NCBI RefSeq assembly: GCF_036884655.1
Contig: NC_088338.1
Span: 1,050,001-1,114,000 of the forward strand
Direction: 5' to 3'
DNA length: 64,000 nt
From: Musa acuminata AAA Group
Lineage: Eukaryota > Streptophyta > Magnoliopsida > Zingiberales > Musaceae
Shown here: piece by piece, positions 1 through 13,900 of the stretch
How positions within the stretch are numbered: the stretch's first letter is position 1
How the letters are laid out: each line of letters opens with the position of its first letter
Notes under the pieces: generated by a model
Seen by the model: the letters and a program-made list of their open reading frames with translations, nothing else
The model's database searches: none
Told to the model about the DNA's origin: nothing
Translations under genes and position numbers: made by a program

Positions 1-2098
1 GAGGTAATTATGACCCCAAAAAAAAAGCTAAACTTGGAGAGATTTATTTACAGAGCAAACAGGTACAACAATAACAAGTTATAATGTCTCAAAGTCGGCT
101 ACATGATAATATCTTATTTTTATTTGGTATTCTAAATTAAATTTAAAATATATTATGATCAAAATATGAAAACTTGTATATTCGATCATAAAGTTCATCT
201 TTACCCGTTGATTGATTGTGGTTTCAACTGTTCACGTATGATCTTAAAGTTCATCTTCTCCATGCAAAAGTTGGGATACGGAGATGGGGAATACAGCACA
301 AGTTTTCATGACATTAAATGCATTGGATAAGATATCAACACATATTTATTGCGTAGCCAATCTTTATGTGAACTTTTATTCTTTATTTATTCATTCGATT
401 AATCGAGTGAGTTCATACTGACCTCTAAAAGTTTGAAGCTTACACATACAAATGTACGGACACGTTTCTGGGAAAGAAGAACTTCTAAGAAAATGGATTT
501 ATATTTCTGATAAATGATTAATTAAGTTGTGATTACTATTGACATGGTGATATGGTGAATATTCACCGATCATAAAGATGAGTGAACTCCAAATCAACCA
601 AACTTGGCATGGTATCAAATTCCACTAAAGATATTTGCTCGATCAAATCTGATATGATAGATCTTTCTTAAAAGGGGATATTAATGTTGTCCATCACATA
701 TAAAATATTAGTGTTGTCAATATCTAATTAATTATAACTTGAAAGGTGGAGGGACCGATCGAGCTTACTCTTAACACTTCATAATCGTTAGACTTGAGTA
801 TTATAAAAAGGGATATTCGAACGACAATATCTAATCAATTTTAATTTGAGCATCCAAGAAATATTACGAGGCATTTTCTAACTCTATTAAAAAATTTATA
901 AATTATGTATCGATAACCGTCATGTCAAGATCGATAAGTCGATAATGGATCAAAGCTTCCATATGCATATTTACACTAAATTAAAGTCATGCCAAGATCG
1001 ATAACTGTCGATCAAAGCTTCCATAGCTTAAGAAAAAGACGAGAATTAGGGCAAACGAGTGAAGGCCAAACCAAATATACCAGTCTTTCACTAGAATGGA
1101 ATCTAAGGATAATCAATATATGTAATTTTATCTACATAAAGTTGAATTTCTATCATCCATAAGATAAAGAAACAATATTGTAAAAAACCGAAGGATATTA
1201 GTTATATCACAGATATCAATCACATGTTATTTTAACTAACAATATTCTTCTTTGTGTTATGCTACCTTATAAAATTTGCATGATAACTAGGGTTAACAAA
1301 CCCACTGAAGGTGAAATGAGCATGGTCAAAGATATCAAACTTTTCTTCTAAATTAAATTAAATAGTTAAAATGAGATAGGAAGTTCAGCTCGGAGTTCAT
1401 GCAAGCTGTCTCTAAGTCACACAAAAACAGAAAAAAAAAAAAAATCATACCAATCATATCCGAGCAAACAGGAAATTATTACATTTCTTAAATTTCCGTG
1501 GGAACAGTACATTGCAGCTTGACAACATATCTAACAGTGGCCTGCCACCTCTGTGGCTTTGACCGGAAAAAAGACATTTGCCGACTGCATTTATCCATAT
1601 ATACATTCATCAAAGTTACCTCCAGATTACATGGTGCACAAGTTTTCTGCACCCTCCCTGCAAACTTCTACTCTCTTTTAAGACACCATGGACTACTTTG
1701 TCCGGCTTCTAATAGATAGAGTTATCAGATTCCAGAGAAACAAAAACTTTCTTTCTTCACCACAGACTCAGTAACGCGTACGGAAGTAGTGCAAAAACCA
1801 AATGGACGAAACATCTGCCTGAAGCAGAAGCTGCACATGAATGAAAATGATGTCATGGCAAGAATATAGAGTAAACAAAACTTGTTATGTAAAGCAAAGA
1901 GTTGAATGGTAGCAAATCTTCTGATGCTTCATATATCGTATAATCATTATATTAGAATGCGCTTTATACTATAATGAGCTTGACGATTAAGTTGATTTGT
2001 GTTCTATTAACAATTTTCATGATGGGAAAGATATGCTAGGAAACAGAACAAGCATGAAGAGATAATGCAACAATGCATGATCATTGTACTATCATAGC
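1..2098. other. Intergenic, AT-rich, no gene seen
   Basis: No open frame here has family-like sequence or splice-compatible neighbours. A short direct duplication is visible around 926-1022, where a block with GATCGATAA and ATCAAAGCTTCCATA occurs twice about 60 bp apart. The last few hundred bases before 2098 lie downstream of the minus-strand gene that ends at 2099 and probably hold its 3' UTR. Confidence 0.5.
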
Positions 2099-5000
2099 TT
2101 AAGAAGAATTGGCAAATTCCTTGCCAGATACCCAGCCACTCCTTGAAAGAAGGTGCCCAAAGGAACTGTTCCAAGCTGATCAAAACAGTTGACTCATGTT
2201 AAATTGCTAACTGTAATAGCAGAAATACATAGTTAAATCTGTTGGAGAATGTAGAGAGAAACATACAGAGGGATGAAATTCAAAGCAAAGGAAGGCCTAT
2301 AGAAGTGACAAGACTAACAGTAAATATAAACCGGAGCCTCTACCCTGCAAAAAACGTATTTACCAGCTCTGGTAACAATTTAAACTACAAGGTCAACCTG
2401 ATGAGAAATAATCTATGAATTTGTTTAACATAAAAAACTAATCATTCGCCAATAACAACTGGTCCCATACATCTATAATGGATAACTAATGACCTTGTTT
2501 ATTTCCAAAATTTCTTAACCATTCATTAATTCAGAGACAGTCTGCATTTGTTACTTCAGTCTTCTCATTTAATTAACACATCCAATGAGTGAAAAACATT
2601 TTCAACAGCCCTAGTTTTGCGATGATAAAGGCAGCTGTTTTGACAGGCATCAAAGCTGTGTAGAATTAATGTTGAGATATGCAAAGAGATATATAATGAT
2701 CAACATCATATGCATGATGGTTAAAGAAAAGCATATTGGGAAACTTAAAGGATAACACAACATATCATGACACCCAACTTGATGCAGAAATAAGTTGTGA
2801 GGCTTAACTTGTGACTTCCAAACCCATAATGATATAAAGTTCAATATTCTAAAAAAAGAAACAAGGCAGAGGAACTACAAGATCACGATTAAGAAAAAAA
2901 GCCATTTCCATAAGCTCTGATTATATCATGGAATCACATCATCAAATTATTTGTAAATACATTGCAACAATATCTTAGTAATAATTATTAATACATTTTC
3001 AGTCAGTTAAGTAAGAACCATTAGGTATTATGATCATGACCTGAAATCACATCATAGAAGTATTTGAGGTTTGCTTGCAACAAGATCTTAACATTTTGTG
3101 TCATCCCCTTAGCTAATTCTTAGTTTTTATATGCATTGTTAAAGTTACTGTTAAAAGTTCAATCTTATGCTAAAATAACAATAGTAGATAAGAACTCACA
3201 TGTATATGGTGCAGGTGAAATTGATGTAGTCCCATCAGGAGGCTTGTTATCTGTCATGCTCTCGCTAGGAGGTTGCTGATGAGTAAAAGAAACAGCAGGC
3301 AAAGGAGACGCCGATTTGATGTTTGGAGCTGGAACTGGTGATTTTTCATGAGCACGAGGAGCATGTAAATGCTGTGGAGCATTCAATGGTACACCAAAAT
3401 GATGTGGAGAACTCACAGGCCTAGTCGAATGCCCCTTAACTGCTGCTGGTGCAGCAGCAGAAAGCTTCGGAGCATCAGCAGGTGCAGCAGCAGGAGTTAC
3501 ATAACCTATGTTTTTTGGCCTGCTTGAAAATCCATATCGGCAACCAGAAGGAGCTGAAGCTCGATGATCATGAGTATCAGAAGCAGGACCAGGAGCATGG
3601 TGCATAGGAAAATGGTGCTTATAGTGATGATGGGAGTGGTGCCGATGATGAGGATGATGGTCTGGTTTTGGTTGAGGAGCTGGACTTGGTGAAGCTGTAT
3701 CACCTCCACTATTAAAGGAATGCTGAGCAAAAGAGGACAAGCGTATTTGCTTTACTCTACCAAATAAGGTGTGATTTAGACCGAGGTTTCCTGCAGAAGA
3801 ATTTCGAATCGTTTGAGCCAACTCCTTCCACCTCGGCAAAGATGGCTGCCGATTGCCAACTGCAAGTACAATGGAGGTTTGAACAATTGTTGGAGGAGCA
3901 ACCGTGGAGCCATTCATATTTGTCAATTTAATATAGAGATTCTGCAATGAGAAAAACGAAAATTGGTATCTGAAAAACAATAGTTTGTGAAGCAAGTCAC
4001 TTAAGAGAATTGTAATTATAACTTGCAGCTTATACACCAAAATTGTCATATAATCCATCAAAGATTATTTTTGCCTCAGGAACTACAGTATCATGCTATG
4101 CAAGTAAAAACACCCTGCACCAGTGAGAAACGAGCATCGCACATGCTACCTGTTGGCAAATGCGTCACACTTAACAGGCATGGGCACAGCTGCTCTGTCG
4201 TATTGACCCAAGGCAGCTTTTTTTTCTTTTTAAGAAATGCACAACTATCCTTACCTAGAATGTTATAGTATATTTTCTAGAAAGACTTCCAGTGGATCAC
4301 TTTTTTCCAAGCCAGTGCTCACCTCAGAAGCACATCTATGTAGCGACCATGATATGGGAAAAAAAAGACCCAACTAGATTATCTGCAGACAAGTACTTGA
4401 AGTGGTAAATAATTAAAACTACAATAACTTTGTATACAAGAATTAGAGCCAAGCTCCTATATAATATATCTATAAAAGGGCCCTAGGCTGTTAATTCAAG
4501 GCATGCATGCTACAGGACCTTTAACATAATTTTACAGGAAGCTGGCCTGGTACCAATAATATATTGTAACAAACATCATGCAGAAAAAGAAAAGCTTAAA
4601 ATTAGAAGCAGAAGTATATCTTAAGCAACATTATGGTCAAACCTCATTCAAATTGAGTAGTAATCCAGCCTTCATCTGGACCTCCAGTTCGTCGATTCTA
4701 TCTTGAACTTGATAGATAGGAAAGTTTAAAGTGAAATTAAAAAGCATTTGCACCTTTTGCAAAAGAAAAGCTTTTTGAAAAGGTATTATGGTGATCCCTC
4801 CAGGAAACTTAAGCACCTCAAAGAATGATGAGTTTCCGAACAAGGATGAAGTCAAGTGAAGAGATGACTGCCGTATAACCAAGGACATAAAAGAGGCCCG
4901 GAGAATGCTTAGCCCAGTTGATGATAGAGTTGAACTCTTTGGATAAGGCCAAACACCGAAAACCACATTTGTCCAGTTCAATCCACTCAAAGGTTCCAGA

Positions 5001-7569
5001 TAGATTATAGCTACCTGATTAAGTTAAAGCATTAGATAAGATCATGTTTACACTAACATAAACATAAAATACATAGAGTAGAAGAAAGAGTACCGAGGAA
5101 TCAGGAACACCAATTTCTTCAAAAATGTCAACTTGAAGTTTTCCAATATTGGAACTTAGCAAAGCAACTGGCTTTTGCAATTTGAAGCTCGCAACAATAT
5201 CAGCTGGCAGAACTTACTCAGTCAGTCAAAACAATCTAAGTTAACCAAATTGATAAACAATGAAAAAGAATAACTAGTACAAAAACCAAATGATAGTGTT
5301 TGTATCTGCTGTCTCCAATTAAGAGGTTTGACAAAATACTGACATGATACTTATCGAACAAATCCTGGCTAGAAAAAATTGGAAATTACACTAAATAATG
5401 TTATCCAATTAAGAGGTTCCAGATAGATCTAGTTGAGTTAAGTTCAAGGCAATGAATATGTTTGATGACCTACATAATTCAATCATTTTACATCAAGAAT
5501 CCGTGTAGCATGTCTTGGTAATTATAGCATTTGATCAGCAGACAGAGAAAAAGTAACAGTGACAAAATAAAGTTCTCCAAAATAATTTCAAGTTTTCCTA
5601 TAAAATAATTGTCACATTGTTGCCCGGAAGTGGAAAAGAAATCACCAAGATAACAAAAGCATTAGCATATTTTAAAAGTCAAATCTATCAAAAATGCAGA
5701 AGATATACTGGGTACAGAAGAATACAAAAACCTAATATGCTGAATGTGTTCAACAGAGAATAGAGCATATACACTAACAAACAAGATGCTAATATACTCT
5801 ACATTGGCATCCGTTGTATGTGAGGTCTCAAATGCAGAATGCCTAGAAATATATTAATGTAACCATTATATAGCTTATCTAAGTAAGGAAGGCAAGAGTA
5901 TGTTTCACAAAATTTATAGGACAAAGGAACTAGAAAATGCATTATGTTGCTTGACAATGACTTTGATATCCATCAACATTGATCAATATAGAACCACCAA
6001 GAGCACATAAATTTGTAGTCAACATAATGAAGCATAAACAGATTCCTTAGAACCCAACACTTACAACCATGGTAGTGAACATAACTAAAAAAAAAATTCT
6101 CACAAAGAAATAAGAGTTGCAGGATGTAATGTGCATGACAGAAAATAAAGACATTGATAGATCCCACAAGGTGAATTTGGTGCCACAAAAAGTTCTCCTG
6201 ATTTCTTAACTTTGATTTTCATCAATCCATCCAAAACTTGTTTACTCACCTAGCAAGTATTATTCTGATCAACAAGAAAACCATCCAATGACTAGCATAA
6301 TAAATTTTGTTTTCCTTAAAAATTGATGGCATAACTCAGTAGCTGAGTAATAAGGTGATCATTCATCATACATAATTACTTGTTCTGCTTAACTGCCTCT
6401 TTTGTCTATCCAAAAAATCCCAAAGTTGATATGAGATACCAGTAAAATTTAAACTACATCATATACAAAGCTACTAGGTGTATGATAAATTATTCCAGAG
6501 CAAGTCTATATTAGTAGCATGAAATACAGAAATAGTACATGATACAAAACCATATAAGCTAAGATTACGTTTTTATTTTCTTCTTTGCAGGCTGTCAAAT
6601 CAGAGTAAAATAGTAACTTTCCTTGTGCAGACAAGAAAAAGTTACTCTCTTATGCCTAAAATCAAGGCTCTGTTGATGCTCTTAAAACATAAGTGCAAAA
6701 TGCATCATCAGATACAAATGTTGAAGTGATTGTTGCTTCTGCATAAAAAGGAAACTGATAGTGAAATCGATGTCATATTTATGACAAAAATATGTATTCT
6801 TCTGTGACTTTACTTCTGAATGAAGAGTACTTAAATCGGTCATAATCAAGAGCTCTCGAGCATAAGAACCGCTGTGAGACATTAATAAAGGTATCAGATC
6901 TCAAGCAGGACCCAGCACAAACTGAATGTAACGAACTAAATATGAACACTAAAATAGGGAAAACTATCTAATAAAGAAACAGCAGGACGTCCAATATTGC
7001 AAAGTGAAACAAAATAAAGTATAACGAGTTGTTGATGACAACTTCTTAAAGCTTATTGATGTCATTTATAACATAGATAACTCTCAGCACGATAATTGCA
7101 AGCAGGTAATTAAAACAACCATTAATTTCAAGAAATAAATCTAACAAATGCAACATCACATTATGGAAAAACCACAAGCCGACAAAATGTAGGCATCCAC
7201 CAAAACACAACGATAATTTACACAGCTCAACGAGGTCAAGCGAAACTCCCCTAATGCAGCAAGACGGCGTAAGCACTCCAAACAACATCCCAAATATCCA
7301 AAATTTCGACACTCCGAAACCTCACCTGTGAATCGCGGGTCCTTATCGGGGCGCCCGGAGCCCTCGTACCGCCTCACAAACGGAGGCAACCAGAATACCA
7401 CCGACAGCAGCAGGGCGAGGCTGAGTATGAGCGACGCGACGCATCGCGGCCTCGCGATTCGCCCGATCAACCGGCAGCTCGGGCACCGGGCGCCGGCATT
7501 CTCCGCGGCTGCCTCCTGAAGGGCCGCCTGATGCGAAGGCGTCGGCTGCTCGTCCTCGGATTTCCCCAT
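2099..7569 (-). CDS. DUF7036-type membrane protein, hydroxyproline-rich-like
   Basis: Five exons give a closed 514-residue frame: 7569-7326, 5203-5094, 5014-4643, 3941-3200 and 2175-2099. All junctions are GT-AG with phases 1, 0, 0 and 1. The N-terminus is short and cytosolic-looking with a CPSC pair. A hydrophobic segment follows at residues 42-65, then a predicted outer or lumenal domain with several N-glycosylation sequons (NSS, NFT, NHT). Residues 82-320 resemble the plant DUF7036 family, for example ASFKLQKPVALL followed by FEEIGVPDSS. The C-terminal third is rich in Pro, Ala and Ser, with a His cluster at residues 337-357. Arabidopsis relatives are often labelled hydroxyproline-rich glycoprotein; no biochemical role is known to me. 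The last 77-nt exon is the least certain: it is supported only by phase, a CAG acceptor and an in-frame TAA. Intron 1 (5204-7325) holds nothing recognisable. Confidence 0.75.
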
Positions 7570-7675
7570 GGCACACCCACCAGATCTCCTCAGTCCGCTT
7601 CTCCTCCCCCGCGCACCTCCTGCAATGCCCCCATTGCCGCGAACGCCGATGAGAAATCAAGAACTCGGAGAAGGG

Positions 7676-7697
7676 TAGGGTTTGAACGCTTAGGGTT
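7676..7697 (-). promoter_or_regulatory. Two telo-box-like motifs upstream of the DUF7036 gene
   Basis: On the minus strand AAACCCTA lies at 7683-7676 and AACCCTAA at 7697-7690, about 110-130 bp upstream of the start codon. Telo boxes (AAACCCTA) are frequent near transcription starts or in 5' UTRs of plant housekeeping genes. Whether these are upstream of the transcript or inside its 5' UTR cannot be told. Confidence 0.4.
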
Positions 7698-7699
7698 CG

Positions 7700-9058
7700 A
7701 AGAAGGCGAAGAAGAGAGGGAGTGAGAAGGGGGAGGAGAGGAAAGATAATGGAAGGTGAGACAAAGGGAAACTTAAACTGGAGGTCAGTGGTGCGCTTTA
7801 CTGTGCTTGCTGTTTTAACCCTTTTCTTTTTATTTATACTATTTAATTACTTTATTCATTATTATATTATCATTTATATATTATAAACTTTACTTTGCAC
7901 AAAAGAAACTAAAATAGGGATTTTTGCGTTCACCCCCCTAATCCTTCTATTTTTACCATGCATGCCCTGCATCATATGCTATCTATATCTATAAAAATAA
8001 AAATATGTGCAATGTATTAATATTTTAATTTCTGATAAAAAAATTGTAGATGTGATCATCAATCAATAATCCAAAAAACAATGGAAAATACATCATAAAT
8101 TCTGGAATTTAGTAAGAAGGCTTTATTGCAATTAGATCCTGCAAGCACGTATACGGAAATTAAGAATTTCGAGAGGTGTTTGTGCAAATTTTGGTCCCTC
8201 ATTTGCATTCAAGGAGGAGATAAAGAATCGGGCAGAATGTAGTCAACAATCACGGTAATGCCATCGTCGTCAAGCGAAGTGCGTCGGGTGCGGCGGTCGG
8301 TGGCGGAATTGATGGGGCAGCGGAAACGGGGACGAAGGCATGGCGTGTCTCTAAGCTTTTGTGCGTTGCTTCCATCCCTTAGAAACAGCATTGAACTGCT
8401 ACCCAACGATGCATACTTTTCACGTCATAAGCAAGCGACCTGATGCTATCTATGGTGATCCAATGAGTAAAAAGAAGGGAAAGTGAACATGATGATCATT
8501 TAACCTAAAATTATGCTTTTATTTATTGCTTTATTTGATGTTCCATGTGATAAAAGGGGAATATTAACCATCCAAGAACTTTAGATCGCAGTTTTTGTCA
8601 TCGACAATCTCTCTTTCGATTCAAAACGTAGAAGTGATTTTACATATGAGCTATTTATGATTTAAAATCGTAATCAAATCGAGTTATCCCTGTCTACTCC
8701 TCGACTAGTATGATATATACTACAATGTTATGATTATTTGAGAATGAATATATATATCTTTTATCGCTATCGAAGTACTCGATAAATTTTTTCGATCAAT
8801 AATGATCGGATTCAGTAATTAAAATTAGGAAAATGATAAAAACCTCCGACGACTGAGAAGTCGAAGTAAAATGAGTAAATAAAAAATAGTTTTGCTGTAA
8901 TTTTTAGTAAGAACTAGATGGGATGAGTGGAAGTTGATGAGCAATAGGAACAATACGTTGAGAGATAAGGAATTTTAAGACGATTTGTTCTTGAATTTTG
9001 TACTGCAAGATAATCTTGTACATTCGATGTCTATTGCTTCGACTCCTATCATCGTTAG

Positions 9059-9100
<42 letters not shown>

Positions 9101-10770
9101 TATATATATAGTCATATTTATAATTATATTTTTCTCGCATTGGCTCCTGAGATAAATATAGTGTGACAATAAAAATCTAGAACTTAATTTTTTTAGTTCT
9201 GAATTTATATGTGAAAAATGGCCTCTCATCAAATATTTGTCAATTACAAAATTTTCTTTTATAATTAAAGTGATGATGCTACAATCACTTTTAAATGACC
9301 AAGGATAATAGGCATCAATAAAGTAAATTCTTACATTTGGAATTTTCTTTTAATAAAAAATCATTACATTAAATATAATTACAAATTATTTTTTTCCATA
9401 ATTAAAATGCTGAGCCTATGACAGCATTGTTTTCATTCTCAATTTTTTTAGCTCTTCAACTAATCATTCAATGTCTCCAAAATTTTCTGACATTAACTGC
9501 ATAAGAAACTGTAACTTATAATTACAAGTGACCTCTAAACAAAACTGAAGTTAACCTAAGATCAGATGAAGAGATCAATAAATATGATACCATTTACAAG
9601 AATTATATTCCTACCTTCATCATGTAATGCATTGGATTCATCAAAAGCAACAAAGTTAGTAAGCATGTACTAACTCTGAATTATTTTTCTCGCTATGCTT
9701 GGAAAGTGCTTTTGTCAAATTGAAATGTCAAAGATTTTACTTCAATAGGAATAGCCTTTCTGATTTTGGAAAATTATTAGAAGCTAAAAAATATTATAAA
9801 TAAAAAAATTAAAATATAAATTATTACATATAACGGTGTGTAATTTGGTATCAAATGCAGTCAAAAGAGACTTTAAGATGTGAAGCCAAATAGCCTTGCC
9901 ATTCAGAACAGGGAAAAATAATAATATATCATATTTATGGAGCAAAAAAATCAAGAGCAAATTATAAAAAAAATCCATAGTTTTTAGAAATTCCAACATA
10001 GTGTTCCATTTCCAAAAATTCTCACATAGCCAATTTTTTTTATTAAAAATTAATTTAACCTCTATATCCATCGCATCATCGTCTCCGTCCTTCGCCTTCG
10101 TCACCCCCTTGTCTCACCCATTGCTCATGGCCGCCACCCTCTACCTATGGTCCCTTCCTCCATCGCCCACGTATATCGCGTAAAACCTCTTGTCGAACCC
10201 TAATGGGAGAGGTGATGTTGTCCTCACGCGTGATGCAGTTGTGGTGCGAGTCCATCTCCCGAGTCTTCGTGCTCTCCTCATTGGATATTGCCTCGTTGGT
10301 GAATTCGATTGCCTTGTCTGCTCCCTCATTCACTCTATCATAATCTACATCATGCTTTTCATCACCCTCTAAGATAGATCCAACAATGACTCTCTCCATT
10401 CTATCACATCCTCCTATACCGTCGTTGACAATATATCATGCGCTCTTGCCCTTACTCGTGGTATGCAGCCCCCATGCTCATCGACTTTCGATGATGGGCA
10501 ATAGAGAAAAAAAGGAAAGATGAGGGCAATAGGTGATGATGCATGAATGCAGCAATGGTTGATGAAGTAGAAACAAGCGTAATATTATCATTTTAGAAAA
10601 TAAAAATATTTAAAAAATAGACACTAATTGAAACTTTTTCAATATTAGGATTTTTTAAATTTACTTAAAATTGTATATATTTGAGAAAAACTTAAATATA
10701 TTTTTAAAAATTAAAAACATTAAAAATTATAATTCTTATAATTTAAAGAATCTATTTAGTGAATCAAGGG
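7700..10770. other. Intergenic between divergent genes
   Basis: No supported gene. It holds an ATACAT microsatellite (9059-9110). A moderately GC-rich block at about 10065-10500, flanked by AT-rich A/T-run DNA, looks like a decayed non-autonomous element but has no clear ends. The open frames at 8209-8443 and 10001-10399 overlap on both strands, lack family resemblance and are best read as chance frames. Confidence 0.45.
9059..9110. repeat. (ATACAT)n / (TA)n microsatellite
   Basis: About eight TATACA-type units run directly into a pure TA tract. It lies in intergenic DNA with no gene association. Confidence 0.9.
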
Positions 10771-10776
10771 CTTAAA

Positions 10777-10852
10777 TGGGCCTTGCGCCTTCACAGGCTT
10801 ATTTAATTGAACTGGGGGCAATTTTGTTGGCCGAACAAAGGAACTATTTAAG
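10777..10852 (+). promoter_or_regulatory. Site II-like and TATA-like motifs of the NAC alpha gene
   Basis: TGGGCC lies at 10777-10782 and a TATTTAAG TATA-like box at 10845-10852. The start codon is at 10948. TGGGCY (site II) motifs are common in promoters of plant translation genes, which fits a ribosome-associated product. The assignment rests on motif and position only. Confidence 0.35.
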
Positions 10853-10947
10853 GCCTCGGCATACGCCTCTCTCTTGCGTTATCATTGGGTGTCTCCTTAG
10901 GGCTTATCGTGGGCGCCGTCTTCGACTGCTATCCGATCATCGTTGCT

Positions 10948-13900
10948 ATGACTGCCCAAACGCAAGAGGAACTCCTTGCCGCACATCTTGAGCAGCAGAA
11001 GATCGATGTAATTTGGTTCGATCTACGCTGTTTATTTTTTCGTTCTCGAGGTTGTAGTTAGAGATATTTGAAACTGTAATCACTTTGCTTTGGTGATTCA
11101 TGCCGACCTTAAATGCGTGGACTTTACGTGTAATACTTTACCAGCTGCTGTTTTTGGAACTCTTCTTCCGAAACCTGTCTCTCCTATAACACGATAAGAT
11201 TATATCAAGGCATACGATGGATTATTGTTAGTTTCGGTTTTTTACTGGGTAGAGTGATGGATCAGGAAAGTTGTAATAAAAGGTTAAACGCCTTAAATTG
11301 GAAGTTGCATCAATGGAGTTTGTTTGTACTTGTATGAACAACAGAGATGTTTATTTTTTTACAAATATTCTAACTGGGTTTGGTGCTTTTTGGCAGTCAT
11401 GAATAATTAGAATTGAGAAGTTCGTTTCTTTTGTTTTGGGGGAGGTAAAACTCCGTTGGCTTATTCATGAAGTTGTGACATTATGCTCGAGGGGATAGTT
11501 ATGTGAGTACTTACTGTTTTGCATGACATGGTGACTTGGTGCCTTCCTGTTGGCACTGAAAATAGTTCTTTGTGGGGTTTTTTGATCCTAAACAACATGT
11601 TGATGTCTAATTTGAAGCTTTATCCAACTTGAAGCTGAACAAGTTGGATACGGGTTGGGAAATTTGTATCCGATTATAGATGGCCCAATTCAAGTTGAAT
11701 ACTTTTAAGTCAGACCACCATCCCTAGATTCAATGAATTTTGGACTAGTATCGGCTTATTGAAAATTTTAATTACAGGTTTTGTTTGGATAGAATATCAG
11801 AGTGATAATAAGATTGCTCTTATGTACTAAATACTGGTTGATAGTGGAATCTGATTGTAATAAGAAGGGTTAGATTTTATTTCTCTAGACCATTGAGGCT
11901 ACTCTCGCTGTCTTTCTCTTGGGCATCTAACCTTGCTTGTCACCTCTTATTCTCTCAGCTTACTTCTTCATATTCTCTTTTCCACATTAATAACCAGATT
12001 GCTTTTCTCCAAATCTTGCTGGGATTTAACCAGAATAACAATAGTGCCCTTATCTAGATCCTATAGTTGCTTCTTACCATGGCACCAAAAATAACATATT
12101 TTCTTTCTCTGTATTGTGATCACAACTTCTTCCTTATAATCTTTGATTACCCTTCATTTCTTTTGCATCTTCAGGAATGAAATTTACATATCCTCATCAC
12201 TTTGTTTTCCCATAAAATCTTTTTTTTTTCATGCTTCTGTTTGCAGCTAGATGAACCTGTAGTCGAGGATGATGAGGATGATGTTGATGATGAGGATGAT
12301 GATGACAAGGATGATGATGCTGAAGGTAAGTCTATGATATATTTGTTTAGGTTTTTTAGCTACTTTCAATAAATTTCTGGATCTGCAATTCAAAAACATG
12401 ACTTAGTCATGAGTCTGAATTGACCTGAACGCTTAACCAATATATCACTCGTTTGAAATTTTAAAAGTTATACTACTATACAGTGATTATTTTTCTCTCT
12501 CCAAAGAATTACAAAGGTTCTAACTTCTAACTGATTATAGAACTGTTTGCACCATTACTTTTCAAAAAGAAACTAATAAGATGGATTCTAGCGTGTGGTG
12601 AACTATCTTCTTGTAGTTTTATCTCAATCCAGTTATATTGAAGTAAAACAACCTAAGATCATTCAGAATATCCTTGTAAAAAGGTAACATCTAGAAGATA
12701 GTAATAAACTATAGTGTAAAACTTAACAGTAGTGTATCACTTTTTTCCACACTCAAAACAACTTTTGGCTTAATTGATTTATGATAACAAATTATATGAG
12801 CTTCATGCAATTACCACACTGATCTACTTTTCGGGCATTATAGATTAGTGGCTACTTTCATACTTGTATTAGTTAATTTTAGACAACTAGTTAGGGTCAA
12901 AGGCTGCAAGCCCTTGGGTGTTGTCATTGTTATGGCTTAATGGGAAAGTATTGAAGCTTCAAAATGACAGCTCAGAGGAATGAAGCCTTGTGTTAGAGGC
13001 TGGAAGATAACCTTGCATAGAAAACAATTATGTATTGTGGTTGTGATCCACTATAATAACAACAATTGAAACACGGTTGGATGATAGAGTGGTCGAGAAA
13101 TATCAGAGCTGACAGGAGTAAAGAGGGGATCTTCTAGGTTATGCAACGAGAAGGTTCCAAGGTTCGATGGTGGTATTGTGTAGAAATTAGAGATGCAGTG
13201 ACATCGAGGTGGTGTTGAAGAGGTTTGGGAAGCAACAATGGGGAGGTGTGCTTGTGAGGTCCGGAAGCAGCATCAGATTGGTGTGCCACTCTATGAAGCA
13301 CCGACACGTTGGATTGAATGGCGTGCTCGTTGGACACTGGTTCGTCATCGACACAGTCGAATACATGTCGGACACGTGTCCAGTCGTGTTTTTTTTAATT
13401 ATATTGGATACCACACGGTGTGTCAGACTCGGGCTTTCTCATCCTGTGCAGACTGTTAAGGTGTCATGAAATTGAGATTCCTCACCACGGGGAGGCGTTG
13501 TGAAACCTTTGGAATCCTTCTTCCTCACCAGGAAGCCTTTGTCCTTTGCCCCGAGTCCCCCTATCTGTTGTCGCACATTGCTGCGCTCTCGAGCCCTTCG
13601 CCTCGAGCCCCTCTCTTGGTCGTCGTGCGCTGCCGCACTGGTCGAGCCCTTTGCCGTGAGCCCCCCATTATCGTCACACTCTGCCACGCTCCCTTTGCCC
13701 CGAGCACCCCTCTGCAGCAATTGCACTGTCGTCTGCTATCAGACCCTCCGTGCTGAGACCCTGAGTGACCTACCTGCAACTCGGTGGTCGTCGTGCACTC
13801 TCGGGCCCTCGGTGACTTCACCGATGTTCGACAAAGCATCTTCCTCAGTGGCGTTCGGCATCCAACGAGGGTAAACTAATTTACCTATTTTATTTTTTTA

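Noticed and set aside
3165..4061. A single long minus-strand open frame (298 codons) as a stand-alone gene
   Set aside because: Its first 40 codons are AT-rich intron-like sequence before a CAG acceptor at 3942, and its last codons run past a strong GTGAGT donor at 3199. It is exon 4 of the DUF7036 gene with read-through at both ends.
7156..7569. Frame extending the DUF7036 first exon to 137 codons
   Set aside because: The family-like sequence stops at the GTGAGG donor (7325) and resumes in phase at 5203; the extra codons are intron.
10001..10399. Four overlapping frames upstream of the NAC alpha gene
   Set aside because: Short, on both strands, no splice-compatible continuation and no recognisable motif.
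13439..13882. GC-rich frames on both strands as genes
   Set aside because: Overlapping frames on both strands, low-complexity composition and no family motifs; they arise from GC-rich repeats lacking stops.
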